This document shows, one piece after another, positions 8,689 through 17,955 of a DNA stretch of 64,000 bases. Under the pieces are notes generated by a model. The model made no database searches and was not told the DNA's origin. It saw nothing but the letters and a program-made list of their open reading frames with translations. Location: NCBI GenBank assembly GCA_017415715.1, contig JAFQFD010000020.1:46139-110138 (forward strand). Reading direction: 5' to 3'. How positions within the stretch are numbered: the first letter of the stretch is position 1; each line of letters starts with the position of its first letter. Source of the stretch: Bacteroidales bacterium. Its GTDB lineage: Bacteria; Bacteroidota; Bacteroidia; Bacteroidales; UBA932. The translations under genes were made by a program, and so were the position numbers.

Positions 8689-9593
8689 TTTTCTTTTTTC
8701 TTTCCGATGAACTTTCCGGCTATCTCTATGCCGGTGACAAGGCAGAAGCCTATGAGGGCGAAGAGGATGGCCCAGCCTATCTGGAGGCCGCCGGCCCTCT
8801 CGGCCTGTGCAAGCGCTTCGGCGTTGCTCCAAGGCCAGACCTTGACGAGCGAGCCGATGATGAATCCGGCCAGCACGATCAGTGTTTCCTTGTTCCAGCG
8901 GGCCAGGAGCCAGTGCAGGAACTTTGAGAAACCGAGGATGCCGACCACTGCTCCGACGAGGAATACGCAGAGAATGAGGAGGTTCTGGCCGAAGTTCTCT
9001 CCGGCCACCAGGCCTGAGATCGCTGCCATGATATACTGGTATTTGCCGAGGATCAGCAGTATGAAGCTGCCGGAAATGCCCGGGAGAATCATGGCGCATA
9101 TGGCTATCGCTCCGCTGAGGAATATGAACCAGAGAGCGTCCGGTGTCTGGGTAGGCGAGAGGGTGCATACGGTCACGCCGAGCACGCCGCCGAGGATCAC
9201 GAACAGTATCTCACGCAGCTTCCATCCTGAAATCCCACGAAGGATGAAGATGGACGATGCCACGATGAGGCCGAAGAAGAATGCCCATGTCTGGATGGGG
9301 TAGGCTGTGAGCAGGGTCTGCATGAGTCCTGCGAGGAGGACGACGCTGATGCCGATACCGAGCACGATTGAAACCAGGAATGTGCCGTTGATGTGCTTCC
9401 AGAAGGCTTTGAACTGGCCTTTGAAGAGAAGCTTCATGGCTTCCGCGTTGATAGATGCTATCGAGCCGACGAACTCGTCGTATATGCCCATTATGAATGC
9501 TATGGTGCCTCCTGACACGCCCGGGATGACGTCAGCCGCTCCCATGCAGGCGCCCTTGAGAGTCACCATGAGGTATTTCTTGAGATTGTTCAT
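8685..9593 (-). CDS. DUF368 membrane protein (polyprenyl-phosphate transporter family)
   Basis: A 302-residue integral membrane protein with about eight hydrophobic helices. The N-terminus has the family hallmark GACMGAADVIPGVSGGT, and a second inverted-repeat copy of the motif appears as CAMILPGISGSFILL. DUF368 proteins (PopT) have been linked to recycling undecaprenyl phosphate to the cytoplasmic face of the membrane for cell-wall and polysaccharide synthesis. Its start abuts the stop of the DUF6913 gene (1-base overlap), so the two, with the PfkB kinase, probably form one operon. Confidence 0.85.
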   Translation of the reverse strand: MNNLKKYLMVTLKGACMGAADVIPGVSGGTIAFIMGIYDEFVGSIASINAEAMKLLFKGQFKAFWKHINGTFLVSIVLGIGISVVLLAGLMQTLLTAYPIQTWAFFFGLIVASSIFILRGISGWKLREILFVILGGVLGVTVCTLSPTQTPDALWFIFLSGAIAICAMILPGISGSFILLILGKYQYIMAAISGLVAGENFGQNLLILCVFLVGAVVGILGFSKFLHWLLARWNKETLIVLAGFIIGSLVKVWPWSNAEALAQAERAGGLQIGWAILFALIGFCLVTGIEIAGKFIGKKKEN

Positions 9594-10132
9594 TATCCTA
9601 TTCTGTTTATGAAATCAGTCATGGCTTCGAATATTCTCCTTGAGTCGGAGCGCAGGTCTTCGGTCTGGTTGCCGGTGATCACGAGGTCATAGACATGGCC
9701 GGGGAAGCTGCGGCGGCCGATCTTGAACCGGGCCTTGGCGCATTTGCTGACGAACTCGATAGGGAAGTCTCCGTTGTCGATGAGTGATATGAAGAGGTCG
9801 CTCTTCTCTCCGACAAGGCCTATGACCTTGCTCAGGTCAGGCGTGCCGATCCAGTCCAGCTCCTTCTTGAGGATGGTGGTCTGGATGCTGGTGATGAGGA
9901 GTTCCTCCTTGTCGAGTCTCCTGAAGTCGAAGAAATAGATGTTGACTTTGACTCCGGTCTTGCGTCCCCATTCGAGGATGTCGGCCCTGAGCTGGTCGAA
10001 GCGAGGCTCCTCCACGTCCATGACCACATTGGCCGTAGTGATCTCCCTCATCGGGAGAAGACCTGTCGGCTCGCTGCTGATGAACTTTGCGAGTTTCCTC
10101 TTTCTGAATATGTTTTTGATCTTGTCGAACAT
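9593..10132 (-). CDS. DUF6913-type protein
   Basis: A 179-residue soluble protein of the kind found only in Bacteroidota and annotated DUF6913. It has a basic N-terminus (MFDKIKNIFRKRKLAKF), then an alpha/beta region with VNIYFFDFRRLDKEE, a DLFISLIDNGDFPIEF strand-loop and KIGRRSFPGHVYDLVI. The function is unknown. It is packed between the DUF368 and PfkB genes with almost no spacing, so co-expression is likely. Confidence 0.65.
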   Translation of the reverse strand: MFDKIKNIFRKRKLAKFISSEPTGLLPMREITTANVVMDVEEPRFDQLRADILEWGRKTGVKVNIYFFDFRRLDKEELLITSIQTTILKKELDWIGTPDLSKVIGLVGEKSDLFISLIDNGDFPIEFVSKCAKARFKIGRRSFPGHVYDLVITGNQTEDLRSDSRRIFEAMTDFINRIG

Positions 10133-10134
10133 GA

Positions 10135-11139
10135 TTATCTGACTGTTGGGGTGTTGGCGGCTATGAGCTCACGGATCTCCTGCTTTGCGGCCTTCCAGCG
10201 AGGGATGTCGATCTTGGTGCCGACTACTTCCACGACCTTTGCCGCGATGATCGAACCGACCTCTCCGCAGACCTTCAGCGGCATGCCGAGCGAGTGGGCG
10301 TAGAGGAAGCCTGCGGCGTATGTGTCGCCGGCTCCGGTTGCGTCGACCGGTGTTGCAGGCCATGCATTGATGAAGTGGCTCTCGTCGCCGCTCTTGACCA
10401 TGGAACCTTCCTTGCCGACCTTGACGACTGCGATCTTGCAGTGTCTTGCGATCTCGTCAAGCGCCTCCTTCGGATCGCACTTGGTATATGCCTTCGCCTC
10501 TGTCTCATTGGCGAATACGATGTCTACATAGTTCTCTACGATGTCATGAAGGAAAGCGTCGTTCGACTCCACCACGTTGTATGATGCCATGTCCAGGGAT
10601 ATGATGCATCCGGCTTCTTTCGCAAGCTCTACGGCTCTGCGGATAGTGGCCTGGTTCTGAACAAGATAGCCCTCGATGTGGAAGTAGTCGTAACCCTGGA
10701 AATACTCGGGCTTGAGGTCTTCGGGAACAAGCTCCAGAGCTGCTCCGAGGTATACTGCGAATGTCCTTTCTGCATTAGGTGCGGTGATGAACACCATCGC
10801 TCTTCCCGACGAGTTGACTCCCTTCAGGAGCATCGACTTGATGCCGTACTGGGCCTGGTCGCTCTTGAACAGATGTCCCAGGTCGTCGTCTCCGACCTTG
10901 CCGATGAATCCGGACTCCATGCCGAAGATGGCTGTGCCTGTGATGGTGTTGGCGGCTGAGCCGCCGGCCACGAGCTGCACGCCCATCGGCTTGAGTGTTC
11001 TCCATATCTTGTCTCCGGTCTCCATGTCGACGTGCTGCATGCTTCCTTTCGGAAGATGGAATTCCTTGAGAAACCTGTCATCTGGAAGGACGGCCAGAAT
11101 GTCCGTCAGAGCATTGCCTATACCTAAAATGGACGCCAT
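10135..11139 (-). CDS. PfkB-family sugar/nucleoside kinase (adenosine-kinase-like)
   Basis: About 334 residues from the ATG at 11139. It has both PfkB signatures: an N-terminal GGSAANTITGTAIFG region with GFIGKVGDDDLG, and the C-terminal catalytic DATGAGDTYAAGFLYA with the base Asp. The overall pattern resembles Bacteroidota adenosine kinase-like enzymes rather than ribokinase. The substrate cannot be fixed from sequence. A minus-strand TAACTTTG box (11167-11174) lies 28 bp upstream and is a good promoter for the three-gene operon. Confidence 0.85.
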   Translation of the reverse strand: MASILGIGNALTDILAVLPDDRFLKEFHLPKGSMQHVDMETGDKIWRTLKPMGVQLVAGGSAANTITGTAIFGMESGFIGKVGDDDLGHLFKSDQAQYGIKSMLLKGVNSSGRAMVFITAPNAERTFAVYLGAALELVPEDLKPEYFQGYDYFHIEGYLVQNQATIRRAVELAKEAGCIISLDMASYNVVESNDAFLHDIVENYVDIVFANETEAKAYTKCDPKEALDEIARHCKIAVVKVGKEGSMVKSGDESHFINAWPATPVDATGAGDTYAAGFLYAHSLGMPLKVCGEVGSIIAAKVVEVVGTKIDIPRWKAAKQEIRELIAANTPTVR

Positions 11140-11166
11140 AACTTTCAATTATTATATATGAACTTA

Positions 11167-11195
11167 CAAAGTTATAAAACTTTTGGATAAATTTG
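11167..11195. promoter_or_regulatory. Divergent promoter pair (-7 boxes)
   Basis: Two perfect Bacteroidota -7 boxes lie back to back: TAACTTTG on the minus strand (11167-11174) for the PfkB operon, and TAAATTTG on the plus strand (11188-11195) for the flippase-like gene. The plus box lies 10 bp from the first ATG at 11206, which supports using the next in-frame ATG at 11218. Confidence 0.6.
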
Positions 11196-11217
11196 CAGTC
11201 TTGCAATGACAGCACAC

Positions 11218-12228
11218 ATGAATCCTACGATAAAGAAAACATTGAAATATCTGGCATCGGCTGCTGTTGCCGTTCTGCTTCTGTGGTTCTCGTTCCGAGA
11301 TGTGGAATGGGCGTCATTCGCGGCAGTGCTGAAGGAGTGCCATTGGGGCTATGTGGCCCTGTCCATGGCGGCGGGCTCATTCGCCTTCCTGCTTCGCGCC
11401 CTGCGCTGGCGCAGGCTCCTGATGCCGATAGACGAGAGCATCTCCACGCTCACTACGTTCAACGGAGTGAACATAGGAATGATATCCAATTTCGTCTTCC
11501 CGCGCATCGGCGAATTTGTCCGCTGCGGCGTGATCACACGCCGCTCGGCGCCGGTCGATCCGGAGCATCCTGACAAGAAGAAGGCTTCATATGACAAGGT
11601 GCTCGGAACTGTCGTCCTGGAGAGGAGCTGGGAGCTTCTGGTCATGCTCCTCCTGCTTGCAGTTGTGGTGATTGCGGGCTTCAAGAGGTTCGGCGGATTC
11701 TTTGTCGAGCAGATATGGAACCCTATGGCCCAGAGGCTGGATTTCAGCATCTGGTGGATAGTCGCATTGCTTGTCGCTGTTTCTGTTGCCGGACTGTGGC
11801 TTTTATGGCGCTATAGAGAGTCAAATGCCTTCTGCAGCAAGGTATGGGGCATATTCAAGGGCATACTCCAGGGCTTTGCAAGCTGTCTGAATATGGATAA
11901 GAAATGGCTGTTCTTTGCGTACACAGCATGCATCTGGCTCACATACTGGCTGATGGCTGCCAGCACTGTCTGGGCTGCGCCGTTCCTTGAACATCTTGAC
12001 ATCATAGACGCGCTCTTCCTGTCGCTGGTCGGCGGCATCGGCTTCGCCGTGCCCGTCCCGGGCGGCATCGGCGCCTTCCACTTTGTGATCAGCCTGGCGC
12101 TCTCCATGGTGTATGGCATACCTATGGAAATGGGTATAATATACGCCACTCTCTCCCACACATCACAGGCCATCACGCAGATCTTCTTCGGTGCCGTGTC
12201 ATATGTAGTCGAGGCAGTAAGGAAGTAG
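11218..12228 (+). CDS. Flippase-like membrane protein (LPG synthase TM / AglD-YbhN family)
   Basis: About 336 residues with eight or so membrane helices. Family marks include SFAFLLRALRWRRLLMP near the N-terminus, GEFVRCGVI, a long helix pair in the middle, and the C-terminal GGIGFAVPVPGGIGAFHFV. Homologous domains form the membrane part of lysyl-phosphatidylglycerol synthase and of proteins that move lipid or glycolipid across the membrane. It lacks the acyltransferase part. Start chosen at 11218 because the promoter box at 11188-11195 leaves almost no leader for 11206. Confidence 0.8.
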   Translation: MNPTIKKTLKYLASAAVAVLLLWFSFRDVEWASFAAVLKECHWGYVALSMAAGSFAFLLRALRWRRLLMPIDESISTLTTFNGVNIGMISNFVFPRIGEFVRCGVITRRSAPVDPEHPDKKKASYDKVLGTVVLERSWELLVMLLLLAVVVIAGFKRFGGFFVEQIWNPMAQRLDFSIWWIVALLVAVSVAGLWLLWRYRESNAFCSKVWGIFKGILQGFASCLNMDKKWLFFAYTACIWLTYWLMAASTVWAAPFLEHLDIIDALFLSLVGGIGFAVPVPGGIGAFHFVISLALSMVYGIPMEMGIIYATLSHTSQAITQIFFGAVSYVVEAVRK

Positions 12229-12237
12229 CTGCTGGCA

Positions 12238-12260
12238 TTCGTTTTGAGATGCGATTGTCA
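12238..12260. repeat. Short copy of the palindromic element arm found in truB
   Basis: ATTCGTTTTGAGATG followed by CGATTG matches the left arm of the element inside truB (28139-28159) at all but one position. Here only this arm is visible, followed by a small hairpin ATTGTC/GGACAAT just before the GNAT start codon. It may be a decayed or partial copy. Confidence 0.45.
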
Positions 12261-12273
12261 AAAGGACAATACA

Positions 12274-12531
12274 ATGAAAACGAACATCAAGCATCTTGAG
12301 AAGGAACGCCGTTTCTCAACAGTAGTCGATGGCCACGAGGCTCATGTGGATTATGTCATCAGTGAAGGAGCGCTGGTTGTCACCCATACATTCGTACCGA
12401 AGCCCATCAAGGGCCGGGGCATCGCGTCGGACCTGGTCCGCGAAGCATACCGCTTCGCCGACCTGAACGGCCTCCGCTGTAAGGCCACATGCTCCTACGC
12501 CCTCGCATGGCTTGCCCAACACCCTGATTAA
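12274..12531 (+). CDS. Small GNAT-type acetyltransferase (Acetyltransf_CG family)
   Basis: An 85-residue protein starting at the ATG at 12274 (a TTG at 12244 would add ten residues coded by the repeat). The pattern DGHEAHVDYVISEGALVVTH, HTFVPKPIKGRGIASDLV and CSYALAWLAQHPD matches the YjdJ/GCN5-related mini family, in which KGRGIA is the acetyl-CoA phosphate loop. The substrate is unknown. The length fits the family (about 85-100). Confidence 0.8.
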   Translation: MKTNIKHLEKERRFSTVVDGHEAHVDYVISEGALVVTHTFVPKPIKGRGIASDLVREAYRFADLNGLRCKATCSYALAWLAQHPD

Positions 12532-12565
12532 CGCGCTGGTGCTCAACACGTTATGCTAGACGCCA

Positions 12566-13354
12566 CTAGGCGATGACAAGCTCCACAGGGCAGTGGTCCG
12601 AGCCGAAGATCTCCGTGTGGATCTTCGCTCCGGCCAGGCGCGGACGCAGCGATTCGCTGACTACAAAGTAGTCGATGCGCCACCCTGCGTTCTTCTGGCG
12701 TGCCTGGAACCTGTATGACCACCAGGAGTAGATGTCCGTCATGTCAGGATAGAAATATCTGAAAGTATCTATGAAACCTGCATCCAGCAGGGTAGTGAAC
12801 TTGGCTCTTTCCTCGTCAGTGAAGCCGGCGTTCTTCCTGTTTGTCTTCGGATTCTTCAGGTCGATCTCCTTGTGGGCGACGTTGAGGTCACCGCAGACTA
12901 TGACTCCCTTGCGGAATGTCTGCCCGTCAGCACCGGTGAACTCTCTGGCCTCCAGAGCGCACAGATATGCTCTGAAGTCATCTTCCCACTTCATCCTGTA
13001 GTCCAGTCTCCTGAGCTCGTCCTGTGAGTTGGGGGTGTATACGCAGACCAGGAAGAAATCCTCCATCTCCATGGTGATGACTCTTCCCTCGTGGTCATGC
13101 TCGTCGATGCCCATTCCATATGTCACAGCTAAAGGCTCATGCCTGGTGTAGATAGCCGTTCCCGAATATCCCTTCTTGTCGGCATAGTTCCAATATGACT
13201 TGTATTCCGGGAACTCCAGATCCAGCTGTCCCTCCTGCATCTTGGTCTCCTGCAGACAGAAGAAATCAGCATCAAGCTCAGTAAAGATATCGGCAAACCC
13301 CTTGCCGCACACAGACCTCAGGCCATTCACATTCCAAGAAATGAACTTATACAT
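12566..13354 (-). CDS. xth: Exodeoxyribonuclease III / AP endonuclease
   Basis: A 262-residue enzyme of the ExoIII family for base-excision repair. Motifs are in order: [10 protein letters not shown] (metal site Asn), FCLQETKMQ (catalytic Glu), [31 protein letters not shown] (Asp and Asn), a [20 protein letters not shown] block and the final GSDHCPVEL with the catalytic Asp-His pair. It cleaves the backbone 5' of abasic sites. Convergent with the GNAT gene and followed by no partner. Confidence 0.93.
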   Translation of the reverse strand: MYKFISWNVNGLRSVCGKGFADIFTELDADFFCLQETKMQEGQLDLEFPEYKSYWNYADKKGYSGTAIYTRHEPLAVTYGMGIDEHDHEGRVITMEMEDFFLVCVYTPNSQDELRRLDYRMKWEDDFRAYLCALEAREFTGADGQTFRKGVIVCGDLNVAHKEIDLKNPKTNRKNAGFTDEERAKFTTLLDAGFIDTFRYFYPDMTDIYSWWSYRFQARQKNAGWRIDYFVVSESLRPRLAGAKIHTEIFGSDHCPVELVIA

Positions 13355-13432
13355 ACTTAATCAAAATTACCAACCGCTAATATAACTCTTTTCCCCGACA
13401 GGTTGCAGAGACCAAGAGCAAAAACACACATA

Positions 13433-13478
13433 AAATGCTCTCGGTTCCCTTCATTTTGGGGATACCGAGAGCATTTTT
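13433..13478. terminator. Bidirectional intrinsic terminator upstream of xth, downstream of cysS
   Basis: AAATGCTCTCGGT pairs with ACCGAGAGCATTT around a loop of about 20 nt that itself can pair CCC with GGG. Poly-A lies on one side and TTTTT on the other. It sits just after the cysS stop and ends cysS transcription on the minus strand. Confidence 0.75.
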
Positions 13479-13498
13479 ATAGCAAAACTGCGCGTGGT

Positions 13499-15037
13499 CT
13501 ACATCAGTGTCCACTCTGTGCCGTCTTTGGTGTCTTTGATCTGGATGCCGAGTGCCTTGAGCTCGTCGCGGATGCGGTCGCTGGTCGCCCAGTCCTTGGC
13601 GGCCTTGGCGGCCTTCCTCTGCTCGAGTACCATCTGCACGAGTCCGTCGATGGTCTCTGTGGCCTTTCCGCCTTCGTTGTCCTCGTCGCGAAGTCCGAGA
13701 ACTCCGAACACAACATTGTCAAAGAGATCTACAAGTGCCTTGTAGTCAGCAGCGTCGAGTGTCATCTTCTTGTCCTTGGCAGTGTTGATGATGCGCACGG
13801 CGTCGAAGATGTGAGACAGTGCGATAGGCGTGTTGAGGTCGTCGCAGAGAGCTTCATATACCTTTTCAACAAGCTCGCGGACCTCAGCGTTGGATGCAGT
13901 CACAGTGTCAGGAGCGACAGCTGAGACGAACTCTCCGTACGCAAGCGACGGAGCGGCCTGCACACCTGCAGCCGCAGCCAGCGCACGAAGATCCTTCGCT
14001 GCCTGCAGGATCCTCTTCAGACCTTTCTCTGCAGCCTGCAGAGCTTCGTTGCTGAAGTCGAGTGTTCCGCGATAGTGTGCCTGGAGGATGAAGAAGCGCA
14101 CGGTCATCGGGGTGTATGCCTGGTCAAGCTTCGGATGATTGCCGGCAAACAGTTCCGGAAGGGTGATGAAGTTGCCCAGCGACTTGCCCATCTTCTTTCC
14201 CTCGATGGTGATCATGTTGTTGTGCATCCAGTAGCGGACACCGCTGCAGCCGCGTGAAGCGGTGTTCTGCGCGATCTCGCACTCGTGATGCGGGAAGAGC
14301 AGGTCCATTCCGCCTCCATGCACGTCGAACTCCTTGCCGAGATACTTCTCACTCATGGCAGAGCACTCGAGATGCCAGCCTGGGAATCCGTCGCTCCAAG
14401 GTGACGGCCAGCGCATGATGTGCTCCGGTGACGCCTTCTTCCAGAGGGCGAAGTCGTACGAAGCACGCTTGTCCTGCTGTCCGTCCAGATCGCGTGTGCC
14501 TTCCTTCACCTCGTCCAGAGTGCGGCCCGAAAGGATGCCGTACTTGTGGTCCTTGTCATACTTGAGGACGTCAAAATATATGGATCCGTTGCTCTCATAT
14601 GCATATCCTGCATCAAGAATCTTCTTCACAAGGTCGATCTGCTCGATGATGTGTCCCGAAGCGCGAGGCTCGATCGATGGCGGAGCCACGTTGAGCATCC
14701 TCATGGCCTCATGGTAGGCGAGTGTACATCTCTGCACCACTTCCATAGGCTCGAGCTGCTCCAGGCGAGCCTTCTTTGCAATCTTGTCCTCTCCTTCGTC
14801 AGCATCATGCTCGAGATGTCCTACATCTGTGATGTTGCGGACATAGCGCACCTTGTAGCCAAGGTGGCGGAGGAGTTTCACAAACACGTCGTATGTCACG
14901 CCCGGCCTTGCGTGTCCGAGGTGCGCGTCGCCGTAAACGGTAGGACCGCAGACATAAAGTCCGACGTGTCCCTCATTGATAGGCTTGAAGATCTCCTTCT
15001 TTCTCGAAAGCGAATTGGTTATATATAAATCTCTCAT
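13499..15037 (-). CDS. cysS: Cysteinyl-tRNA synthetase
   Basis: A 512-residue class I synthetase. The N-terminus has [18 protein letters not shown], with the zinc Cys and the HIGH-type motif as HLGH. Zinc ligands continue with WHLECSAMS and HHECEIAQ. The KMSKS loop reads KMGKSLGNF. Length and order are normal for CysRS; an extra Ala-rich stretch occurs near residues 340-370. It charges tRNA-Cys. A minus-strand TATATTTG box lies 24 bp upstream. Confidence 0.95.
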   Translation of the reverse strand: MRDLYITNSLSRKKEIFKPINEGHVGLYVCGPTVYGDAHLGHARPGVTYDVFVKLLRHLGYKVRYVRNITDVGHLEHDADEGEDKIAKKARLEQLEPMEVVQRCTLAYHEAMRMLNVAPPSIEPRASGHIIEQIDLVKKILDAGYAYESNGSIYFDVLKYDKDHKYGILSGRTLDEVKEGTRDLDGQQDKRASYDFALWKKASPEHIMRWPSPWSDGFPGWHLECSAMSEKYLGKEFDVHGGGMDLLFPHHECEIAQNTASRGCSGVRYWMHNNMITIEGKKMGKSLGNFITLPELFAGNHPKLDQAYTPMTVRFFILQAHYRGTLDFSNEALQAAEKGLKRILQAAKDLRALAAAAGVQAAPSLAYGEFVSAVAPDTVTASNAEVRELVEKVYEALCDDLNTPIALSHIFDAVRIINTAKDKKMTLDAADYKALVDLFDNVVFGVLGLRDEDNEGGKATETIDGLVQMVLEQRKAAKAAKDWATSDRIRDELKALGIQIKDTKDGTEWTLM

Positions 15038-15060
15038 ATCCTGTTGTTTTACACAATCTG

Positions 15061-15068
15061 CAAATATA
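15061..15068 (-). promoter_or_regulatory. -7 promoter box for cysS
   Basis: CAAATATA on the plus strand reads TATATTTG on the minus strand, a perfect match to the Bacteroidota -7 consensus, 24 bp before the cysS ATG. The -33 element is not convincing. Confidence 0.5.
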
Positions 15069-15090
15069 GTGAAATATTGTCAAATCCCCG

Positions 15091-15666
15091 TCAGAAGCAG
15101 TAGCGGATTGACAGGGACGGCACGAAGCCGAGCAGGCCGTTGTCGTAGAAGCCTGTCTTGCCGCCATAGTTGACTGTCAGGCCGGTCTCGTGGTCGCGGA
15201 ATTTGCCGTCGTTGACATGCAGTCCGAAGCACGGCCTCACCTCCAGAGCAAGTTGGAGAGGGAAGCGGAAGGTGTATTCGACTCCTACCTGTCCGACAAC
15301 TCCGATCATGAATCCGTTGTCGTAGTGACCGATTATAGCGTTACCGATCTCATACGGAACCTGGTCGTCCACAAATCCGAGACTCAGTCCGGGACCTGCA
15401 TATATGGCCCATGAGCCTTGCGTGGTCCAGTTTGGACGTGCCCATATGAAATTATATACGGCGGTGGCCCTGACACCAGGCCTTCCGTTCACATTATATC
15501 CGAAATCCATACCAAGGTCTCCCTGGATGAACTGCACAGGACTCATGGAATGCTCGTATGAGGCCTCCAGGCCGGTGGCTCCGACCCTTAACCCCATGGC
15601 TCTCGGCTGCGCGTATGCGCATGCGGTCAGAACCGAAAGAATGATAATGAATATTAATCTTTTCAT
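15091..15666 (-). CDS. Outer-membrane beta-barrel-type protein
   Basis: A 191-residue exported protein. The N-terminus is a signal peptide (MKRLIFIIILSVLTACAYAQ). The mature part is made of alternating strands with Gly and aromatics and ends in a penultimate Tyr and final Phe (LSIRYCF), as outer-membrane barrel proteins do. It is a paralog of the next gene upstream: both share RALGL/RAMGLR, a Gly-rich start, VYNFMIAQPAWT/VYNFIWARPNWT and FRFPLQLALEVRP/FWFPLQLSLDLKP. Ligand and function are unknown. Confidence 0.75.
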   Translation of the reverse strand: MKRLIFIIILSVLTACAYAQPRAMGLRVGATGLEASYEHSMSPVQFIQGDLGMDFGYNVNGRPGVRATAVYNFIWARPNWTTQGSWAIYAGPGLSLGFVDDQVPYEIGNAIIGHYDNGFMIGVVGQVGVEYTFRFPLQLALEVRPCFGLHVNDGKFRDHETGLTVNYGGKTGFYDNGLLGFVPSLSIRYCF

Positions 15667-15697
15667 AGACAGTACGTCCGGACTTGCCGGACTTATG

Positions 15698-15705
15698 CAA
15701 AGATA
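15698..15705 (-). promoter_or_regulatory. -7 promoter box for the beta-barrel gene
   Basis: CAAAGATA on the plus strand gives TATCTTTG on the minus strand, 32 bp upstream of the ATG at 15666. Confidence 0.55.
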
Positions 15706-15712
15706 TGAAAAA

Positions 15713-15738
15713 ACGGCGGTCAGTTGCCTGATCGCCGT
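15713..15738 (-). terminator. Intrinsic terminator between the two barrel genes
   Basis: On the minus strand ACGGCGATCA pairs with TGACCGCCGT and is followed by TTTTTT. It should end the upstream barrel gene's message, so the two paralogs are separate transcription units. Confidence 0.7.
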
Positions 15739-15758
15739 ATAAATCTTTAGGTCAGATA

Positions 15759-16217
15759 TTAGAATCTGTAACGGATGCCGAATGCTGGCATTACGCCCCA
15801 GTGGAATCCATGACCGAATCCGAATCCGAGTGTAGGCTTGAGGTCGAGTGAAAGCTGGAGAGGGAACCAGAATGTGTACTCGAGACCAACCATACCTGCA
15901 GCTGCAACGTGGAAGTAACCGTCATTGTTGCCAGTGCCGAATGACATACCTACAGCGGCACCAGGACCTGCGTAGAATCCCCACTCACCTCTTGAAGTCC
16001 ATGCTGGCTGAGCGATCATGAAGTTGTAGATTACTGAACCGTGAACAGAGTTGAATGTGTTGAGTCCGAGATCTGCCTGGAGGAAGTCTGCGCCGAAACC
16101 GTGCTGGTAAGAGAGCTCTGCGCCCCATCCACCTCTAAGACCGAGAGCTCTTGGCTGAGCTGATGCAGCTACTGCGAAACCGAGCACGAGAGCTGCTACG
16201 AGAATGATTTTTTTCAT
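15759..16217 (-). CDS. Outer-membrane beta-barrel-type protein (paralog)
   Basis: A 152-residue exported protein. The signal peptide is MKKIILVAALVLGFAVAASAQ. The mature part has amphipathic strands ending in FGIRYRF, the usual C-terminal aromatic of outer-membrane barrels. It is closely related to its neighbour and about 40 residues shorter. It has its own promoter (TATCTTTG at 16261-16268) and terminator. This looks like a tandem duplication that has diverged. Confidence 0.75.
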   Translation of the reverse strand: MKKIILVAALVLGFAVAASAQPRALGLRGGWGAELSYQHGFGADFLQADLGLNTFNSVHGSVIYNFMIAQPAWTSRGEWGFYAGPGAAVGMSFGTGNNDGYFHVAAAGMVGLEYTFWFPLQLSLDLKPTLGFGFGHGFHWGVMPAFGIRYRF

Positions 16218-16260
16218 AATTAATGGTATTTTGGTTAATGTTTCTTACACGTAGTCTTTG

Positions 16261-16268
16261 CAAAGATA
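16261..16268 (-). promoter_or_regulatory. -7 promoter box for the second barrel gene
   Basis: TATCTTTG on the minus strand, 44 bp upstream of the ATG, with a TTG 21 bp further upstream as a possible -33 element. Confidence 0.55.
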
Positions 16269-16297
16269 AGAAAAACTTTCATAGTTGCACAATAAAA

Positions 16298-17899
16298 CTA
16301 ATTCTTTACAATTCTGCCGTCTTTCGCTGCTGTGATCTTGCCTCCGTTCTCCTCTGCCAGATGACGGAAGTAGTCAACGAAGCAGTCTCTGATGATGTCA
16401 GGGGAGTCGTTTCGGGAAGTCGCGTTCTGCAGACCATACCTACCGAGGTTCATGAGGTAGTCTATGGTTGCTATCTTATAGTCCTTGCTGTCCTCGATCT
16501 GCCTGCCGTTGACGGTCACGGACTTCACCTTACCGCCGCTGATGACCAGCCTGACTCCGGCATTGACCGGCATTCCTCCGCTGGATGCCACATAGTCGAA
16601 AAGGGTCTTGAGATCCTTTCCCTTCAGGGTGGCGACTGAGAGCACGTTGTCAAAAGGGTAGACGGCATAGACGTCGCCGATGGTGAGGTCCCCGGCGGAG
16701 ATCTCCGCCCTTATTCCTCCGGTGTTGTATAGGCTGACATCTGCATCGACATCATAATACTCCTTTGCCATCCAGATCAGGGCGTCGGCCGTGAGATTGC
16801 CCAGCGGGCTCTCAGGGCTGCCTTTCCTGATGGCTGACGGGCATGTTCCTATGACTTCGTCCATCTTTGCCGAAACTGTGGCCGAATAGGCGTCGATCAT
16901 GTCGGAGAAAGCCCTGTCCAGCTTGCTGTCCAGGTGGCTCTTCACAGGGATGAGCTTATAGTTGAAAGACAGCTTGCCTTCCTTGGATATCTTGATTTTA
17001 GCATAACCGAGACAAATTCCCTTGCTGCCGGTCTGGACGACAGGTACTTTGTCGCCGTCGAGGTTGGTGACATAGTCCGCATAGTTGAGGAATGTGTGGC
17101 TGTGCCCGCCGATGATCATGTCTATGTGGCGGGTGTTCATGACTATGCCCCTGTCATAATATTTAAGGTCACTGTTCTTCTCATACCCAAGATGAGAAAG
17201 GGCTATGACCATGTCGGCTCCCTGGTCGCGAAGCTTCTTCGCTTCGCTGTCCGCCACATTGATGGCGTTCTGCCACACGACGCCTTCGCATGCCTTCGGA
17301 TCCACGAGGTTTTCAAGCCTTACGTTCAGGCCTATGAAACCCACCTTCACGTCTCCTGCCTCCAGGATGACTGAATTGCCTACATAATCGGCAAGACTGG
17401 TGCTGCTGAAGTCATAGTTGGAGGCCACGACAGGCACTGAACTGAGCGCCAGCATGTCTCCCAGGCCGACCATCTTCTTATCGAACTCGTGATTGCCTAA
17501 TGTACGCACATCATATCCGAGCTCCTCCATGGCCATCATCTCCACCATGCCGTTGAGCAGGCTGAAGTAGTATGTGCCCTGCACGAAGTCGCCGGCGTCG
17601 GCCAGCAGGACCGCCTTCTCGGCCGTCCTGACGCTGTCCACCAGCGCCTTGATCCTCTTGATGCCTCCACGGTCGGCATTGTAGGTCTCCTCCTTGCTGA
17701 GCGGCTCGATCTGGCTGTGGAAGTCATTGGTAAACAGGATGACGAACTCCCTGTCCTTCGGTTCCGAAGGCTCTGACGGTTCTGACGGATTTTCAGGTTC
17801 TGATGGTTTCTGCGGCTGCTGTGGAGCCTCTGGCTTTTCGCATCCGGTCAGGAAGAGGCTGATAAAGACGGCCAGCAGTATGGAATGAAGTACTTTCAT
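16298..17899 (-). CDS. 5'-nucleotidase / UshA-family lipoprotein
   Basis: A 533-residue periplasmic or surface lipoprotein. A signal peptide with lipobox LFLTGC is followed by a Pro/Glu/Ser linker made of PSEP repeats. The metallophosphoesterase domain has the UshA order: FTNDFHSQIEP, LLADAGDFVQGT, TLGNHEFDKK, VIALSHLGYEKN and IIGGHSHTFLN, which supply the two-metal ligands. The C-terminal 5_nucleotid_C domain has NLTADALIWMA, NTGGIRAEISAG and VYPFDN. It should release phosphate from nucleotides outside the cytoplasm. Confidence 0.9.
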   Translation of the reverse strand: MKVLHSILLAVFISLFLTGCEKPEAPQQPQKPSEPENPSEPSEPSEPKDREFVILFTNDFHSQIEPLSKEETYNADRGGIKRIKALVDSVRTAEKAVLLADAGDFVQGTYYFSLLNGMVEMMAMEELGYDVRTLGNHEFDKKMVGLGDMLALSSVPVVASNYDFSSTSLADYVGNSVILEAGDVKVGFIGLNVRLENLVDPKACEGVVWQNAINVADSEAKKLRDQGADMVIALSHLGYEKNSDLKYYDRGIVMNTRHIDMIIGGHSHTFLNYADYVTNLDGDKVPVVQTGSKGICLGYAKIKISKEGKLSFNYKLIPVKSHLDSKLDRAFSDMIDAYSATVSAKMDEVIGTCPSAIRKGSPESPLGNLTADALIWMAKEYYDVDADVSLYNTGGIRAEISAGDLTIGDVYAVYPFDNVLSVATLKGKDLKTLFDYVASSGGMPVNAGVRLVISGGKVKSVTVNGRQIEDSKDYKIATIDYLMNLGRYGLQNATSRNDSPDIIRDCFVDYFRHLAEENGGKITAAKDGRIVKN

Positions 17900-17918
17900 A
17901 GCGTATTGTCATAAAAAG

Positions 17919-17949
17919 AGAGACGGTAACGTTTTCGCGTCACCGTCTC
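17919..17949 (-). terminator. Intrinsic terminator after pnp
   Basis: GAGACGGT-AACG and CGTC-ACCGTCTC form a strong stem around TTTT, and the minus-strand copy is followed by a T-rich tract. It lies just after the pnp stop codon, between pnp and the nucleotidase gene. Confidence 0.7.
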
Positions 17950-17955
17950 AGGATA